Notes: a model not told the origin generated them from the sequence alone. A stretch of 64,000 bases of DNA from Capsicum annuum (GCF_002878395.1 NW_025855744.1:1120813-1184812); one strand, 5' to 3'; positions 1 through 11,686 are shown, counted from the first letter of the stretch. Numbers and translations: made by a program.

Positions 1-54
1 ACAATGACTACTTTATCCTTCTAAGGAGGGGTAATTTAGGCATTATCATAAATT
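1..54. other. Flank beyond element I LTR
   Basis: Short stretch to the left of the minus-strand LTR that ends at 55. It should be the DNA into which element I inserted. The corresponding 5-bp duplication cannot be checked because the other end of I is lost. Nothing recognisable is seen in it. Confidence 0.3.
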
Positions 55-1511
55 TGGTGACGTCAAAGCTACAGCTCTACTCTAAAGATGATACTATCGC
101 TGCCAAATATAGTAACCCAACAAAGGTTGGGGTTGAATTCCAAGGAAATACGTGGAATCATGGCTCTCAGCTGTTGTAATCAATTGGCAGAATTGTAAAA
201 GTAAATGGGGGGATTTGAGTATCAATGTTGAACTAGTAGCAAATATCAACTTCGATTGTGTTCAGTAAAAGATGAACACTAAGATAGTATTCTCCCTAGC
301 TTTTCAACTTCATAGGCTTATTGTGTTTTTCTGAACAAACTTGATAGCTTGCATGCAAAATTAATAAGTTATGTACCTTCTACAGTCTTTTGGACGAGCT
401 GAAGGATTTCACCCTTTAACTTTTGAGTCTCAGGATGTTTCCTTACTAACCCTTATCTTAATCCCAGTGAACTATAAACTTTTGAGTCTCTAGTTATTAG
501 ATGAAACCTAACCATCTTACATAGATAAAACCTAGTAGCGTGGATCGATAATTAAACTCTAAATTATTGCTATCATTATCTTTTCATAGTCACTACTCTT
601 TTTTTAGGAAGTAGCAATAATCTAGGATGGATCCTAATATATGCACCGATTAAGAAAAATATTAAAGTGAAGATAATAGAATCCATGCATGAGTATCGAT
701 TCAGAACAACAATAGCACTTCCTCTACTTCGTCAATCCGCCAGGGTTTCCACAACCCTAGATAAGGCTTTTAGCTGCTCACACTTGTAAAGTAATAAACA
801 ACATTCATGATTGAAAGTATATGATGAAATCACAATAATGACAAGCAAGAACCCAAAATCTTAACTGAAATAATTAACCAAAATAAATACAAGATAATTC
901 CAAGACTAAAATCGAATCTCAAAATCAAAATATGTTCGCAAGTATCAAGAGTGTGTAACTTCTACTAAAAATCAAAAAAGGGGTATTTATAGTACATGAG
1001 AAACCCTCAAACCAAAGCACTAATGAAACAGGAGAAAAAATGGTCGGTGTCTACTTATGGTCCCTACATGCCCTATCCTTGGGCGTATGTGGCATATGCA
1101 GCCTACAGGGTGGGCACATGTAGTAATTGCATGTGCCCAAAAAAAAGATCCTGTAGGTTAGATCTCAATATATTAGACTTCTGACACATGCTTTACCCAC
1201 ATGCTATCCACATGTGCAACATGCGGTCCGTATGTTAACATAGTATGTGCCAGAAGTTACTTTTTCAACTCTTCTTTCATTATTGCACATGTTTTGGTCA
1301 CGAACAATCCAAAAAGTATCTCTAACATCCATAATTGCTCCTATAAGTAGCCAAAATCACCTTTTTCATCTTTTTTCAAGAACTTAGCATGCAAAACATG
1401 ATTTCCTATAAAACATACCCAAAACATATCATATCTAACTAAACAACCTCAGAAACTTGCATATTTTCCTTATTTTAAGCATTGAAAGTGCCATATTTCT
1501 ATATCACATAA
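55..1511 (-). repeat. 3' LTR of element I (1457 bp)
   Basis: Reverse complement of 55-1511 follows the C-family LTR from end to end. The start (TTATGTGATATAG) matches the C start (TGGTGTGCTATAG / TGAAGTGCTATAG), and the end (GACGTCACCA) matches C's GATGTCATCA. Length is 1457 bp against 1479 bp in C. The sequence just upstream on the minus strand is the same polypurine tract that precedes C's 3' LTR, which makes this a 3' LTR. The part at 1060-1260 repeats the word CATGTGCC in both orientations, including perfect 10-bp arms at 1111-1120 and 1130-1139. Confidence 0.8.
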
Positions 1512-1529
1512 ACACCCTCTACTTAGAAT
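1512..1529 (-). other. Polypurine tract of element I
   Basis: On the minus strand it reads ATTCTAAGTAGAGGGTGT immediately before the LTR. It matches the tract before C's 3' LTR (GTTCTAAGTAGAGGGTGT, 53865-53882) at all but the first two positions. In LTR retrotransposons this tract primes plus-strand DNA synthesis. Confidence 0.7.
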
Positions 1530-1883
1530 ATTTTTATGTCCTCAATAAATAAAATACAAGAAAATAAAACTAAAATAAACATGATACTTAACAAGGAGAA
1601 TCTAAGTTATTCAAGATAGTCAATCAACACTTTAAGCTCAAATCACAACACCCCATCCCATATCACTTTCCAAAGCTATCTATGTATAAACATAAAGTAC
1701 AATAATGTGACACAATAGGATCGTGGTATGGCATTACATTAGCAATAGACAACCATGAATATGTACAAGTTACACTAACCAACTCAAGTTTCCTCACAAC
1801 AAAGAAGTCCTAAATCACACATATGAAATAATGCCTATCAATGCAGGGATCGTCAAGAGACACTCACACTCATAAGAGAAGTT
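1530..1883 (-). other. 3' non-coding region of element I
   Basis: No gene. On the minus strand it aligns with C at about 53500-53864, sharing for example the word TCTATTGCTAATGTAAT. It includes the left copy of the duplicated target AAGTT (1879-1883) that flanks solo LTR J. Confidence 0.6.
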
Positions 1884-2195
1884 TGATAACACTCAACCCA
1901 CTACCGTAATTAAGGGGTGCGGTGGTCGTTGTCAAGTAACCCAATTTGAATTAAGGTCAAATCTCGAGGAACAAATTATAGAATTCAAACACTCTGGGTG
2001 CTCAAATTAATACAAGATTACTCGGAATACAAATAAAAAATACATGTAAAATAAAATGGGGGATTTGTTTGGGAACTTTTTGTACAATATTTAGCAAATG
2101 ATCAAGAAATAACACTTTTTTTTCAAGCAACAATATTGGGAGAAATCTTGGGATTATGCTTACCTAAAGGTAAAAGTGTATGGGTTAAGGAAGGT

Positions 2196-3688
2196 TGATG
2201 ATAGGCGAAATTACGCGCCTATATCAATATATTTTGCCCATATTTTAGCCTAGTTTCGAGAACTAATTATCTATTTCGTACACTTTTAGTCCTTTTTCCT
2301 GTAAATGAGCTAACAAATGTGATTAGGAAAGTTTCAGGTATAAATGATGCAAAATACAGCAATTTATGGCTTACTTGACGCAAAAGAAAGCTCACAAACG
2401 AGATGGAAAGGAGCTGGACGCATAAAGGACTAAATCTGCTGCATGGAAAATCTGTCCCGGGCTAAAACAGCATTTCTGAAGACTTTGGGACTTACAGACA
2501 CAAAGCTGGATTTTTGCCATAATACATTAACCTAGTGCAATTAGGTTATGTGTTTCATCATTCTATTTGGATTATAATTTTGTAACCTTACCCTAGTACA
2601 ATTGGGTCAAGGATTTCATTAGTATATTAGGATTTGGTTATTTATTTTATTAGTTTAGTAGGAGTAGGATAGGAGTATTATAAATACCCTATCATGTTAG
2701 AGATTTTAGAGAGGAGGGGAGACATTCTGACAATTCATTCATCTCCTTACAATTAAGACATCTTCCTACAACCCATTCTCAATTCTTCATTCTTCTACTC
2801 TTAAATTCCACAACAAGAGAATCGTTACTTGCTACGGAATCACTAAAACCACACGCCAAACACCTACTATTCACGCCATCCACCATGCAAAACGTGATAT
2901 CCTTCGCATTCATGGGTAACTAAATCTCTTAGTTGGGGTTATGGAAGCCGAATGAGTTACTATCTATAGCTATGAGTTTGTGAGTTCAAGACAAGTATAT
3001 TGCTTATATCATTATTCTCTTCATCTTAAATCTACATTCTTTGCGGTTCAAACACAAGAACACGCCATTCTAACATCTAACCTGTTCGAGAGAAAGGTTA
3101 TTTGTCTAGAAAAGAAGACGCATAGACCAACGCCAGTCTAACATCTGACTTGTTCGAGAGAAAAGTTATTTGTCTGGAAAAGAGATAATGTCAAGGTAGT
3201 AGGACACCCTTTCCTATTAAAAAGCTAGTGCCGTACCTGGACTAACTTCTTGGAGAATTCGTACCGTTAGTCACGCTTTAAGCTCGAGAGAGTTAAAGTG
3301 AAATAGTCCTTGTTTAGGTCGAGAGACGCTTGGATTTACCATCGACTACAATTCTCTATAAGCAATTACATGTCAAGACTCTACACACTCATAGCCAATA
3401 GAGACGTATACCTCAGAAGGTGGACATAACCCCAACGCCTCAATTCTCATTGTTTACAACACACGTGACAATCTCTCTTTATTTTGCTATTTTCAGTTCT
3501 TACATTCTTGTTTTGGTTACATACTACAATCCCCCCTTTCCTACGAAACTTGCACTAAAAGTCTAGTAATTTCTCTTGCTTGTTGGCCAAGCTATTCTCT
3601 GTGGGATCGATACCCAACCCAGGTTGGGTTCTATATTTGCTAACGACCGCTTTACACTCCCACGAGAGCTGTAGATTGAGCGTTATCA
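2196..3688 (+). repeat. Solo LTR H (1493 bp)
   Basis: Plus-strand LTR beginning TGATGATAGGCGAAATTACG and ending GAGCGTTATCA. It has a perfect target duplication AAGGT at 2191-2195 and 3689-3693. There is no primer-binding site or internal sequence, so it is a solo LTR left by recombination. The last 120 bp (GTGGGATCGATACCCAACCC..., GAGCGTTATCA end) are of the same Athila-like type as the E LTR end. It is nested inside LTR J. A TATAAATA box lies at 2679-2686. Confidence 0.85.
2679..2686 (+). promoter_or_regulatory. TATA box in solo LTR H
   Basis: TATAAATA about one third into the LTR, followed by an AT-poor run, the usual place of a plant LTR promoter. Function is inferred from position only. 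Confidence 0.4.
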
Positions 3689-3829
3689 AAGGTTTAGCAT
3701 GATATTTAGTTCTATCTAAAGAATAGGTTAGATCAAAGGTCATTGTGGTTAATCTTTTGATAAAACTACAATAGTTTCACCCGTTGGCTCTTTTGAGCAC
3801 CTAACGAGTGCAAAGTTCATAATCACCCA

Positions 3830-5799
3830 AAACATTAATCAAGCATCCTTATTTGTCTTCGTAATATATCCATATTTTCTTTTATATGGGTTAGATTTGG
3901 AACCTCTGTCTCTATAAATCGGGTAATAACCGAGCTCTCAAACTTATCAAGATGTGCTTGTATGCCACCACATAGCTCAAACAAGGCAGCTATTTCGAAT
4001 CTCTATGCGGCCTCCAATTTTGCGTCTGCCATTTTGAATGTAGTGTGAACCCCTGAAAGTATCTACTCATATAGGGTAGTCATCTCAATCTTAACAACCC
4101 ACACTCGAGCATCAGTGTCCCTTTGACTTTCTAAAAAGCTCTGCAAGAACTCACGCAATATAGTAATCATACCTATAATAGAGCTATAGTAGATGGGTGA
4201 GAAGGCTCTAAAGATTCATCAATCAACTCTATGGTCAAAGATGAGGATGATAAAGAAGTAGGTGGTGTCCTCTCGCCCTAAGTACTCATATCTAGGGCCT
4301 CTTTTTGCTTTTCTATCTCTATATCAACACTAACTCCTATATTATCTCTATGTGCATAACCAGGCTCTATTGAAATTGATGGGCCCTCAGTCTGGGATTG
4401 AGGTACTGCAGTAGGCTCTCTAGATCTCATAGGAAGACCCATATATGCCAGATCCTTCATACTCTTTGTCTGCACAGTAGCTACTATAAGTACCTTCTCA
4501 TCTACTCCCAGTATCTCAAGTACACCATCCTTGTCATATAGTCTCTGAATTATGCAAGGGGATAAAAAATTAGTTATCTCATCGATTTCTCTATTATAAA
4601 TCTCATGCCAGAGGATGGCTATAAAATCAATAGGATATTTGGCTATCATACTAGCAACCAGGGTTGCTCCCTCCCAAGTCAACGTATTATATGAGGCTGT
4701 AGGGAACAATCGATATCAAATAAGCAACCACCAAAATTTGGCCTAAAAGGTCAACAAGATCTTTTTTATCATACCATGACCCTCTATCCATGGGGTTGCA
4801 TCACCCAAAGATGAAATATAGCTTGCTATCTACCTAGCCATCTCAACCCACTCTCATCTTTGCTCAGCCTCTCACATAATGTGTCAATCATGTGAAACTC
4901 TTAGTCTATTGTCACACTCAGTTGTGGATGTAGCAGTGATTAATCTAGACCAACAATAACCTAGTATATAGGCTCTGCTGAATGATCAACTCTCAGCCCT
5001 TCTACAAGTGTATGATCAAGTTGTGGCTGCTCTATGTGCCTCATCCAACCTAGGAATCTGTGTATGGAAATAAATACCATGGCATGATATAGATGTATAA
5101 AAATTATGTACCATAGCCAGGCTGTAAGAACCGAGTTGTCTAATTATCTACTCTAACTGATCGCGATGAAAGGAAGCCCACAACTATAGAACTCTACTCA
5201 AACCTAATAGATCAATTCAATGCTACTTATAAATAATCCTCTTAGGCCTCCTGTATTTGACATACCACTTTCTATATCATTATATTTTTGCATATCCTTA
5301 GCACACCACCTCAGATGTGTCGCTGAGGTATGTTTTGGTGCAGGAATCTTCCCTTGTTATACTAGTGCATCATGAGTATCCTGCCCTATACCCTTCTCAA
5401 ATAGGGTACATCTAAATATTATAAATATGTGGTGGTACTCTCCTCATATTGGGGTACCGCTGATGACTCCTCCTACTTTGTATTCTTAGATGAATCCTGG
5501 GACCCCTTTATAGACTTGGGGTCCTGAGCTGCAACCTATGGAGTCATCTTAGAATTTGCCTCATCCTCCTCCTCATCATCCTCTTATGTAGAAGTGTGTA
5601 GGGGTGATCTCTGGGATAACTTCATCCTTGGCTGAGATGCCTGGCACATCTTCTCTCTGGTCACTTTATGTGTTGCCCCAAATGCAGCGTCTCTACTTCG
5701 CTAAATCAGGTACTCCTCCACCAAACCACTAGGCTTGGGAGATTTAGATCGTCTCTTATATGTTTTACACTTCTTGTTCTTATCATATTTTTGTGACAT
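3830..5799 (-). pseudogene. Decayed ORF2 ('putative plant transposon protein') of element I
   Basis: Read on the minus strand from ATG at 5799. The start resembles the N-terminus of the C ORF2 (both share SP-x-LSGLV / KPSGLVEEYL-type words about 20-30 residues in). An acidic Glu/Asp-rich linker follows near 5590-5560. The longest open piece (4709-4278, 143 codons) contains the core domain words (DFIAILWHEIYN, CIIQRLYDKDGV) also found in F and C. A helical C-terminal stretch follows to about 3830. Stops and frameshifts occur throughout. The family matches what Pfam calls a putative plant transposon protein domain, found downstream of pol in Athila-type elements. Its function is unknown. It is not a host gene: the flanks are retroelement sequence on both sides. 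Confidence 0.6.
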
Positions 5800-6650
5800 A
5801 TGAACCTCAAAAAGTAGTTGTTAGTTTCCAACAAAAATGAGGGATAGCAAAAGTTGAAGAAATTTTCAAAATTTGAAAAGTTTGAATTTTTGCTTATCTT
5901 TAACACCCATGTAACCTATTTGAAATTCCAACAAGTACAATGTGCACACACCTATAAATAATCATGATTTTCAAATCAAACTAAACATGCTCAACTTGTG
6001 GTATTACTTTACTTGTTCATGTTCAACTTTTAGTTGGGTCCTAACATTCAAATTTAATTCTCAACAAGGCCCTACATCAAGATTATAGGCTACTTCAAGT
6101 CTCCTACATAAAAACATGATAGAATCTAGATATTTTTCATTGGAATACACATATCAACTTGTTTAAACAATAAATAAATCAATACATAACCATTAGGAGC
6201 CGAGAATGTTACCTCTTTTATGAAAATCCTAAAGTGAACAATGAAGAAGTCAAGAAAAACCAACCTCAGAACTTCTTTTTGTTGTGTTTGGGAAAGTTGG
6301 TATCTCAAAAAATTTTCAATTTAGCCTTTACACAAGTGTGGGGTTAGTTTAAGTTTAAGAGGAAAGTTTGAAATTAAAGGGAAGATTGAAGTTTTGAGGA
6401 TTTGAATGAGTTAGAATGAGGCTAAGGATGTTTAAATATAGATGGAGGGAGGGAGTTTTAGGTCTTAAATATGTATTGGTGGGCTCAAAATTTAATTAAA
6501 ATTTTTGCCCATAAATGACCTATCTGCGGTTTCTACATGCGCCTGCCATATGCGGTTGGGCATGGGGCGCATGTGCCACATATGGCCAACCTACGCATGG
6601 CGCATGTGCAAAGCCAAAATCTTTAGCCCACTTAACTGCAGTCCTGACTT
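5800..6650 (-). other. ORF2 leader of element I
   Basis: Non-coding on the minus strand. It aligns with C from about 42500 to 42869 and, beyond element A, from 49795 to 50097. At 6122-6160 it preserves the unoccupied version of the site where A inserted in C. At 6530-6610 it repeats the same CATGTGCC-type near-palindromes found in this element's LTR. Confidence 0.55.
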
Positions 6651-6654
6651 GGTT

Positions 6655-8406
6655 TTTTAAAAGTTTTCCAGATACACATGGTCTCGTACCATTTTGCTAT
6701 AGTGACATGCCTAAAAGTAGAATAATTCCCATTATAGCAATCAGTCAATACAGTCAAGGGCTATAGCAGCGTAAATCACCGCTTTCTCCTAAAATGACTC
6801 AAAAAAGTTTATTTTTCTAAAAAGCATTTTGGGACTTCAAAAGTGGAGATTTTGGTAGAAGTCATAAGTTTTTCATCATTCTTCTCTGTTAAGGTAAGGA
6901 ATTCATCTCCTTCACTAGTAATTCAGAATCTTGCCTTAGAATTGCTAGTTTACATAGTTTGGAGAGGGTTAAAAGATGATTTAGTTAGTTTTCTGGTGTA
7001 AGGAGTCAATTTAGGTATAAAATCATTAGAATTGGTTAATCAACATTAAATCAACTTTTTATTTTGTTATTCACTAAATTATCTATTATATTGGTAGTTT
7101 TAGGTGAATTATACTAGAAAAGCCCTAGAACAGGGAAGGAATAATTATAAACTTGACCTTAGGAGTTGGCAATGAGTTAAAATCCTAATGAGGAAGGTTA
7201 TTTCATTGATTATGTGTTTTGTATTTGTATTCAGAGTGAAAGTAAAAAAATTTGCACGCAAAGGCAAGACTCAGGCTTAGTTAAGTTATGCAAGCTTGGA
7301 TTCAAGGTAGGTGATAGTTACATAGTTTAATCAAACTTCTGTTATATGTGCATATTAACTGTTTCTTAGTATTTCTTATTAATGAATGTTGTTAGGTATG
7401 ATCACATTTAATTAAACTTAAATATAAAGCTTGTGGATATTACAAGTGTTGGATTTTGTCATTCTGTTAAGTGATTTCTTATATATATATATATATACAC
7501 ATACACACAGGCACACGCACACACACACCAACCATTGTTTCTAGTGAAATCTTCCTAAGTTTAGGTATTCTCACGAAATATTGGTGGAATAAGGTTTGTA
7601 GATGCTTGTTTCTAGAATTTAGTGCATGGAAAAAAATATCCCTTGCAAGTCATGACTAGTGGGAGATTATAAGACCCTTGGGATTTATGTACAAGGTACA
7701 GGTAAGTTTGATGGCTCCATGAGTGTATTGGGGAATATATATACATGTCACTATATTTGGTCGTTGACTTGAATTCACCTAACTTGAATGGAATATCTGT
7801 TGACATCTTTTGACTTGTTGATAAGGTTACTAAAATTGTTCTAAGTGGTACATTTTACATTAAGGTATAGTAGAGGCGAGCATGCATTAACTAGTTGTAT
7901 TGTGTTATGGATAAGTGTTCATATTGCTCATCTTGAGTTAGCCAAATGACCCTACCAGTATATTGTTGTTTTCTAGTTTATTGATCCTATACTCGATCTT
8001 AATCTTATTGAGTGTAGCGAATATTCTAGCTGCTCCTACAAGACCTCACTTGTGACTCTAGCCTATATATTAGATTCAAGGGTGAGCAACATCTTTTGGG
8101 AAACCATGGATCCTTCTTTGATGATATATCCTTTGTTCTATATTCATGCATTTTCTTTCAGTTTTTGGGCCTTCATCCCTTCTTAACAATATTTAGTAGT
8201 TTTACTACATCAACTTTCGAATCTTAGGGATAGTAATGCCAATGTTCTTTATTTATTCAAGTTTTTTTAGACATTGAATCTCTTTTTGAATTATTAATAG
8301 GTTAGTTTTCTTATTTCTTAAAGTATTGGTTAACACTTCCAAGGCAATTGCTTCTTCCTCCCGAGAATGGGGTCGGTGCCACTTATGACTAATTTGGATC
8401 GTGACA
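6655..8406 (+). repeat. Chromovirus-type LTR L, 5' truncated
   Basis: Ends GGATCGTGACA at 8406, the typical end of Tekay/Del-type chromovirus LTRs in Solanaceae. It begins abruptly near 6655 next to element I. Words seen near the start (TGCTATAGTGACATG, CTATAGCAGCG) and the AGGTAAGG word near 6892 are characteristic of mid-LTR sequence in that group. No TG start and no matching target duplication could be found, so it is probably a truncated LTR or fragment. The left end is approximate. It contains a TA/CA microsatellite. Confidence 0.5.
7479..7528. repeat. (TA)n(CA)n microsatellite
   Basis: About nine TA units followed by an interrupted CA tract. It lies inside chromovirus-type LTR L. It looks like simple slippage sequence. 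Confidence 0.9.
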
Positions 8407-8882
8407 TACTTTGCTGACTTTTTCTATCAAAAAAGACATCCAAAATATAATGCCCCAAAAAAAAGGCAAAAAAACCTTTTTCAAATAAAATTGACTTTGT
8501 TGAATTTTCCTAGATAAAATTTGTCGCTTCTATTTAATATTTTTGGAGTACATATGGTATATATATTAATTCATATGAAACGAGTTTGTTTTATCTGTCA
8601 AAGAAGGAAATGCTAAAATTCTTACAACAAAAACCATGTCTTCTTAAATTTCAAGAACAGGCCATTTCTATGGTTCAAAACCTTATATTTTTTAATTAAA
8701 TAAAATTATATTGCAAATTATTGTTCTAAGTACTAAAATTTGTATTCTTTCTTTGTATTTTATGATTAGGATAGTTTGGTAAGTGGAATGGGATAAGGAT
8801 ATCCCATAGAATTATCTTGTGAAACCATTGTAGGGGATAATACTCCAGATAAAATAATCTTAGGATTTGCTATAATAGCTAT

Positions 8883-9437
8883 AAATTATTAAAGTTAATA
8901 GTTTACTTTGTAGAGGTATTCCTTATAAAATTTGGTCTATTAATGATTTTTTGTTGGAGGATTTTGTCAAGTAAAAGAGATGCAGGCCTAGCAGAGAAAG
9001 ATATTTTTCATGCGGTGATGACGTTAGAAACTTGCAGTTGTTTCATATATATATTATTTCTAATTAGAAATACATCAATTTAGTGTGTGTTTGTATATAC
9101 GGTAATTTTGATCTCAATGTTATAGAGGATATCATTTGGTCATATATTTTTAATCGAAATATAGTTCTTACAATCTATAAATTTTTAATGTTAATAGTTT
9201 ACTTTGTAAGCCTTTATAAACTATCTTCTCTTCTCGCCGTTAGTTCTTTTTTTTTTTGGGTTTTATTCTTCATTCAGCTGCAACAAGAAAGATTTCCTTA
9301 TAAATTTTGCATAACATTGTTATATTTATGTTTTTTCTTTAGAGGATTTTGCCAAGTAAAGAGACACAGGCCTCTTAGAGAAAGGTATCGTTCATGGGGA
9401 AATGAGGTTAGTAACTTGCCACTATTCCATGTATTTA
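8883..9437 (+). repeat. Imperfect direct duplication
   Basis: Unit 1 is about 8883-9059 and unit 2 about 9179-9437. The first 30 bp of each unit agree at roughly 27 positions (shared word TTAATAGTTTACTTTGTA). A second conserved block begins at 8957 and 9342 (GAGGATTTTG, then AAGTAAA, CAGGCC, AGAGAAAG). Unit 2 carries about 90 extra bases between the blocks. In unit 2 the block is preceded by a T-rich run ending CTTTAG and followed by GTTAGT, which looks exon-like, but both copies contain stops in every frame read. Confidence 0.6.
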
Positions 9438-9660
9438 TTATTTCCAGGGATGGATCTACATAGTCCTATGGGGGTTCCACGACACCCATAATTTTTTAAA
9501 GAAATGCCATATATATAGGTGTATGTATACAATATGTATGTAAAGGAATAAAGTGGCACCCGAACAACAATGAAGTGTTGTAGTGCCACTAGCGAAGGGT
9601 GAAGCTACCATCCCAGTGACGTGGGATTGAATCTAGGTAATAAACTTTTTTTAAAGAATT
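9434..9660 (+). repeat. Short dispersed repeat, SINE- or MITE-like
   Basis: A roughly 220-bp unit starting GGGATGGATCTACATAG and containing GGGTTCCACGACACCC. Later it has GTGCCACTAGC and GTGGGATTGAATC, spaced like tRNA-type A and B boxes. Similar units beginning GGGGCGGATC are common in Solanaceae introns (recalled, not searched). No clear target duplication or terminal repeat was found, so the class is uncertain. Confidence 0.3.
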
Positions 9661-9802
9661 AGCAACTTCAAGTAAACACCACAATCAGGTTAGATACCCC
9701 AAGTTTTAAATATTATACTCTCTTTCTAATTCTAGTCCACTTGGTTTAAATTAGTAAAAATTGTTAATAATTTAATTCATTAACTTTTGAATTTTTTAAT
9801 AT

Positions 9803-11675
9803 TTTATTAGTTACATGTTTGGACACCATGTTATCATTCTATCCTTTGAAAGGACATGATTCTAGTTTGTAGATGTTTAGACTCTTAAGGTTATATTAAT
9901 TGAATACTGGTGATGGCATGCATACTTTTAGGCACATTTACTTTATTTAATGGTTTGTTTCTGGTTAAAACCTTGGTTTTACTACTATTTTTCAAATAGG
10001 GATTTATTCTTACTTTTTCTAATTTTAAAATTTATTCTTTCAAAATGAAAGTTGTACCACTATTATTATTAAATTATGTCATCTTAAACTAACCATATTA
10101 TTTTGGAATGTAGATTGATGCTATGTCCAGTCCATTATTGACCTACTTTTTTTTCACTACTTTCTCACTTTGATCAAGGGAGATTCTGACACTTTCTACA
10201 TTATTCTACTATTTTATTCCTAAATCACGATATTAAGAAATGAACTTACATATTTATACTTATTTATCCTTAGTTTAAGTCTGAGTAGTCATTATACACT
10301 TATTTCTCTCCAATATTAGTATACATTTTATGATGGATCATAGAAGTCCCCACTTTAACAAGAAATGTATATGGATATCTTGAGTCCCCTATTTGTCCTT
10401 TCATCCAATGAGCCATAATATAAGAGAAGGATGGTCTCTATAGGTCCTGCCTTAATGTGCTATTAAGCTATAGGAGGTGTATACACTTGGTACATTATGA
10501 AATTTTATTGGTTGATGGTATTGGATTACCTTTGTATTCATTCATTAAGATGTATTTCCTATCACTCATATAATTATTTTGAACCTATATCTACTAGTCT
10601 TATGGGGAGTTGTATAGGCATAGGCTATGTTCTAATTTGTTTAGTGTTTTCTTATAACTTTCAAGCTTATGGGGTCCTAGTTAGGTTAGTGGTTGTTCGA
10701 ACTATCCGATTACTTTAATATTTAATTGTTGTTGTATAATTCATGGTAGGCTGGTTATAGTGTGGTACCCAAAATTGTAATTATATTTTTTTATCCTTTT
10801 TTCATTATTATGGTAAAATTTATCATTATTAGATTACTTTCTTATTAGTCATAGTTTGGGTGGAGACCCTGATTATGCTAGAGTTGGATCTCTTGTATTT
10901 ATGATCTAGGTGATGTAAAATAGTTACCTCAAAGGACTACCTTCATGTTGGTTTATCTGTAGAGCACGATTGATTATCCACTCTTCTCTAGCTACTATTT
11001 GTATGTCATTTGCTTTTTTATACTACTGTTGTATATTGTACATCTCCTTTTTAACTATTCTATCTTATATGGACTTGCTACTAATGGGACCATACTTCTT
11101 CCTTAAGTACTAGTTATATTTTATAGTTTATCTTTACATTTCGATTAACATTATTATGTTCTATTGCTTAATAAAGTTTATATCCCAACTTTACATGTTA
11201 TTTATACCTGCATTATTTGTGGAGTTCAGTCTGCCAATGTATACTAAGTACCTTATATTTAGTACTCATACTACACTTCTGCATCCTAAAGGTCATAGTA
11301 TGAGTCTTTTCCATTGATGGGTAAATTATGTGGAGAAGCTATAGATAAGAGATTTGGGGTGAGATCTTAACATTTAGAATTGTTTCTGTTTCTCTCTTGT
11401 CATTACACTAGTCTCTTTTTTTGTATTTTAGAGATGGCTTTATATGTATTTACTCTGTCTTCCGCTTTGTACTCCTGTTGTATTAGAAACTCTTATATTG
11501 ACTTCACTAGGTTTTGGGGATGTATTTACTTTCTTCTTGTTTTCATTCTCTTTTATTTAGTTTTAGTTCTACTTTTCTTATTAATCTATTACTAGTTGTT
11601 CCAAAATATGTGTTGGCTTACGTACTGGTGGGTTATGGTAGGTGCGATCATGACTTGAGAAATTAGGTCATGACA
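9803..11675 (+). repeat. 5' LTR of K (truncated at its start)
   Basis: From about 9803 it matches the K 3' LTR from 16670 onward (shared words ATTCTATCCTTTGAAAGGA, AAAACCTTGGTTTTACTACTA, GATGGATCATAGAAGTC). It ends GTCATGACA at 11675. The first ~1.5 kb present in the 3' LTR (15123-16670) is missing here, so this copy is 5' truncated. The final ~940 bp cannot be compared because F interrupts the 3' copy. Confidence 0.55.
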
Positions 11676-11686
11676 AATATCAGAAC
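11675..11686 (+). other. Primer-binding site of K (tRNA-Met type, degenerate)
   Basis: AAATATCAGAAC lies at the end of the LTR. The chromovirus tRNA-Met site is TGGTATCAGAGC; 8 of 12 positions match. The following ATAGGTTCA also fits the conserved sequence after this site. Confidence 0.55.

Larger units (their letters stand above)
1884..3812 (-). repeat. Solo LTR J (about 430 bp without nested H)
   Basis: Minus-strand LTR running from TGCACTCGTTAGG (complement of 3812) to GAGTGTTATCA (complement of 1884). It is flanked by a perfect 5-bp duplication AAGTT at 1879-1883 and 3813-3817. Deleting J and one AAGTT rejoins two stretches that are continuous in element C near 53493-53515, so this is a true insertion. 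It is split by solo LTR H. Its sequence resembles only the last ~425 bp of the E-type LTR (from about 27585 to 28009). It is either a distinct short LTR family or an unusual derivative. No internal region is present, as expected after LTR-LTR recombination. Confidence 0.7.
55..6650 (-). mobile_element. Element I: decayed Athila-like LTR retrotransposon, 3' portion
   Basis: Read on the minus strand, this is the 3' half of a Ty3/gypsy element closely related to element C (37920 onward). In order it has a non-coding leader (6650-5800), a decayed ORF2 (5799-~3830), a short 3' region, a polypurine tract (1529-1512) and a 3' LTR (1511-55). Each part aligns by eye to C: the leader to 42500-42864 plus 49800-50097, ORF2 to 50098-52360, the 3' region to 53495-53882, and the LTR to 37920-39398. 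The gag-PR half is missing; similarity stops near 6650, where a chromovirus-type LTR begins. About 1 kb between ORF2 and the polypurine tract is deleted relative to C. Solo LTR J is inserted in the 3' region. The right boundary is approximate. Confidence 0.75.
8407..9802. other. Low-copy, gene-free AT-rich segment
   Basis: No LTR, polyprotein or long open frame. It contains an imperfect direct duplication (8883-9437) and a short dispersed-repeat-like unit (9434-9660). GGATAAGGATATCCC near 8793 is a short palindrome of a kind seen in small DNA transposons, but no terminal repeats could be defined. This is the only stretch of the window that may predate the retroelement insertions. Confidence 0.35.

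Noticed and set aside
4278..4709. 143-codon minus-strand open frame as a possible host gene
   Set aside because: It is the central part of element I's ORF2; matching segments in F and C and the surrounding leader and LTR place it in a retroelement.
9083..9463. 126-codon open frame in the low-copy segment
   Set aside because: It is rich in Phe, Tyr and Ile with no recognisable domain, runs across both unrelated and duplicated blocks, and looks like chance opening in AT-rich DNA.
9571..9620. tRNA-like A and B boxes
   Set aside because: The spacing resembles a tRNA promoter, but no cloverleaf can be folded and it lies at the 3' side of a repeat unit. Kept only as a hint for the repeat class.
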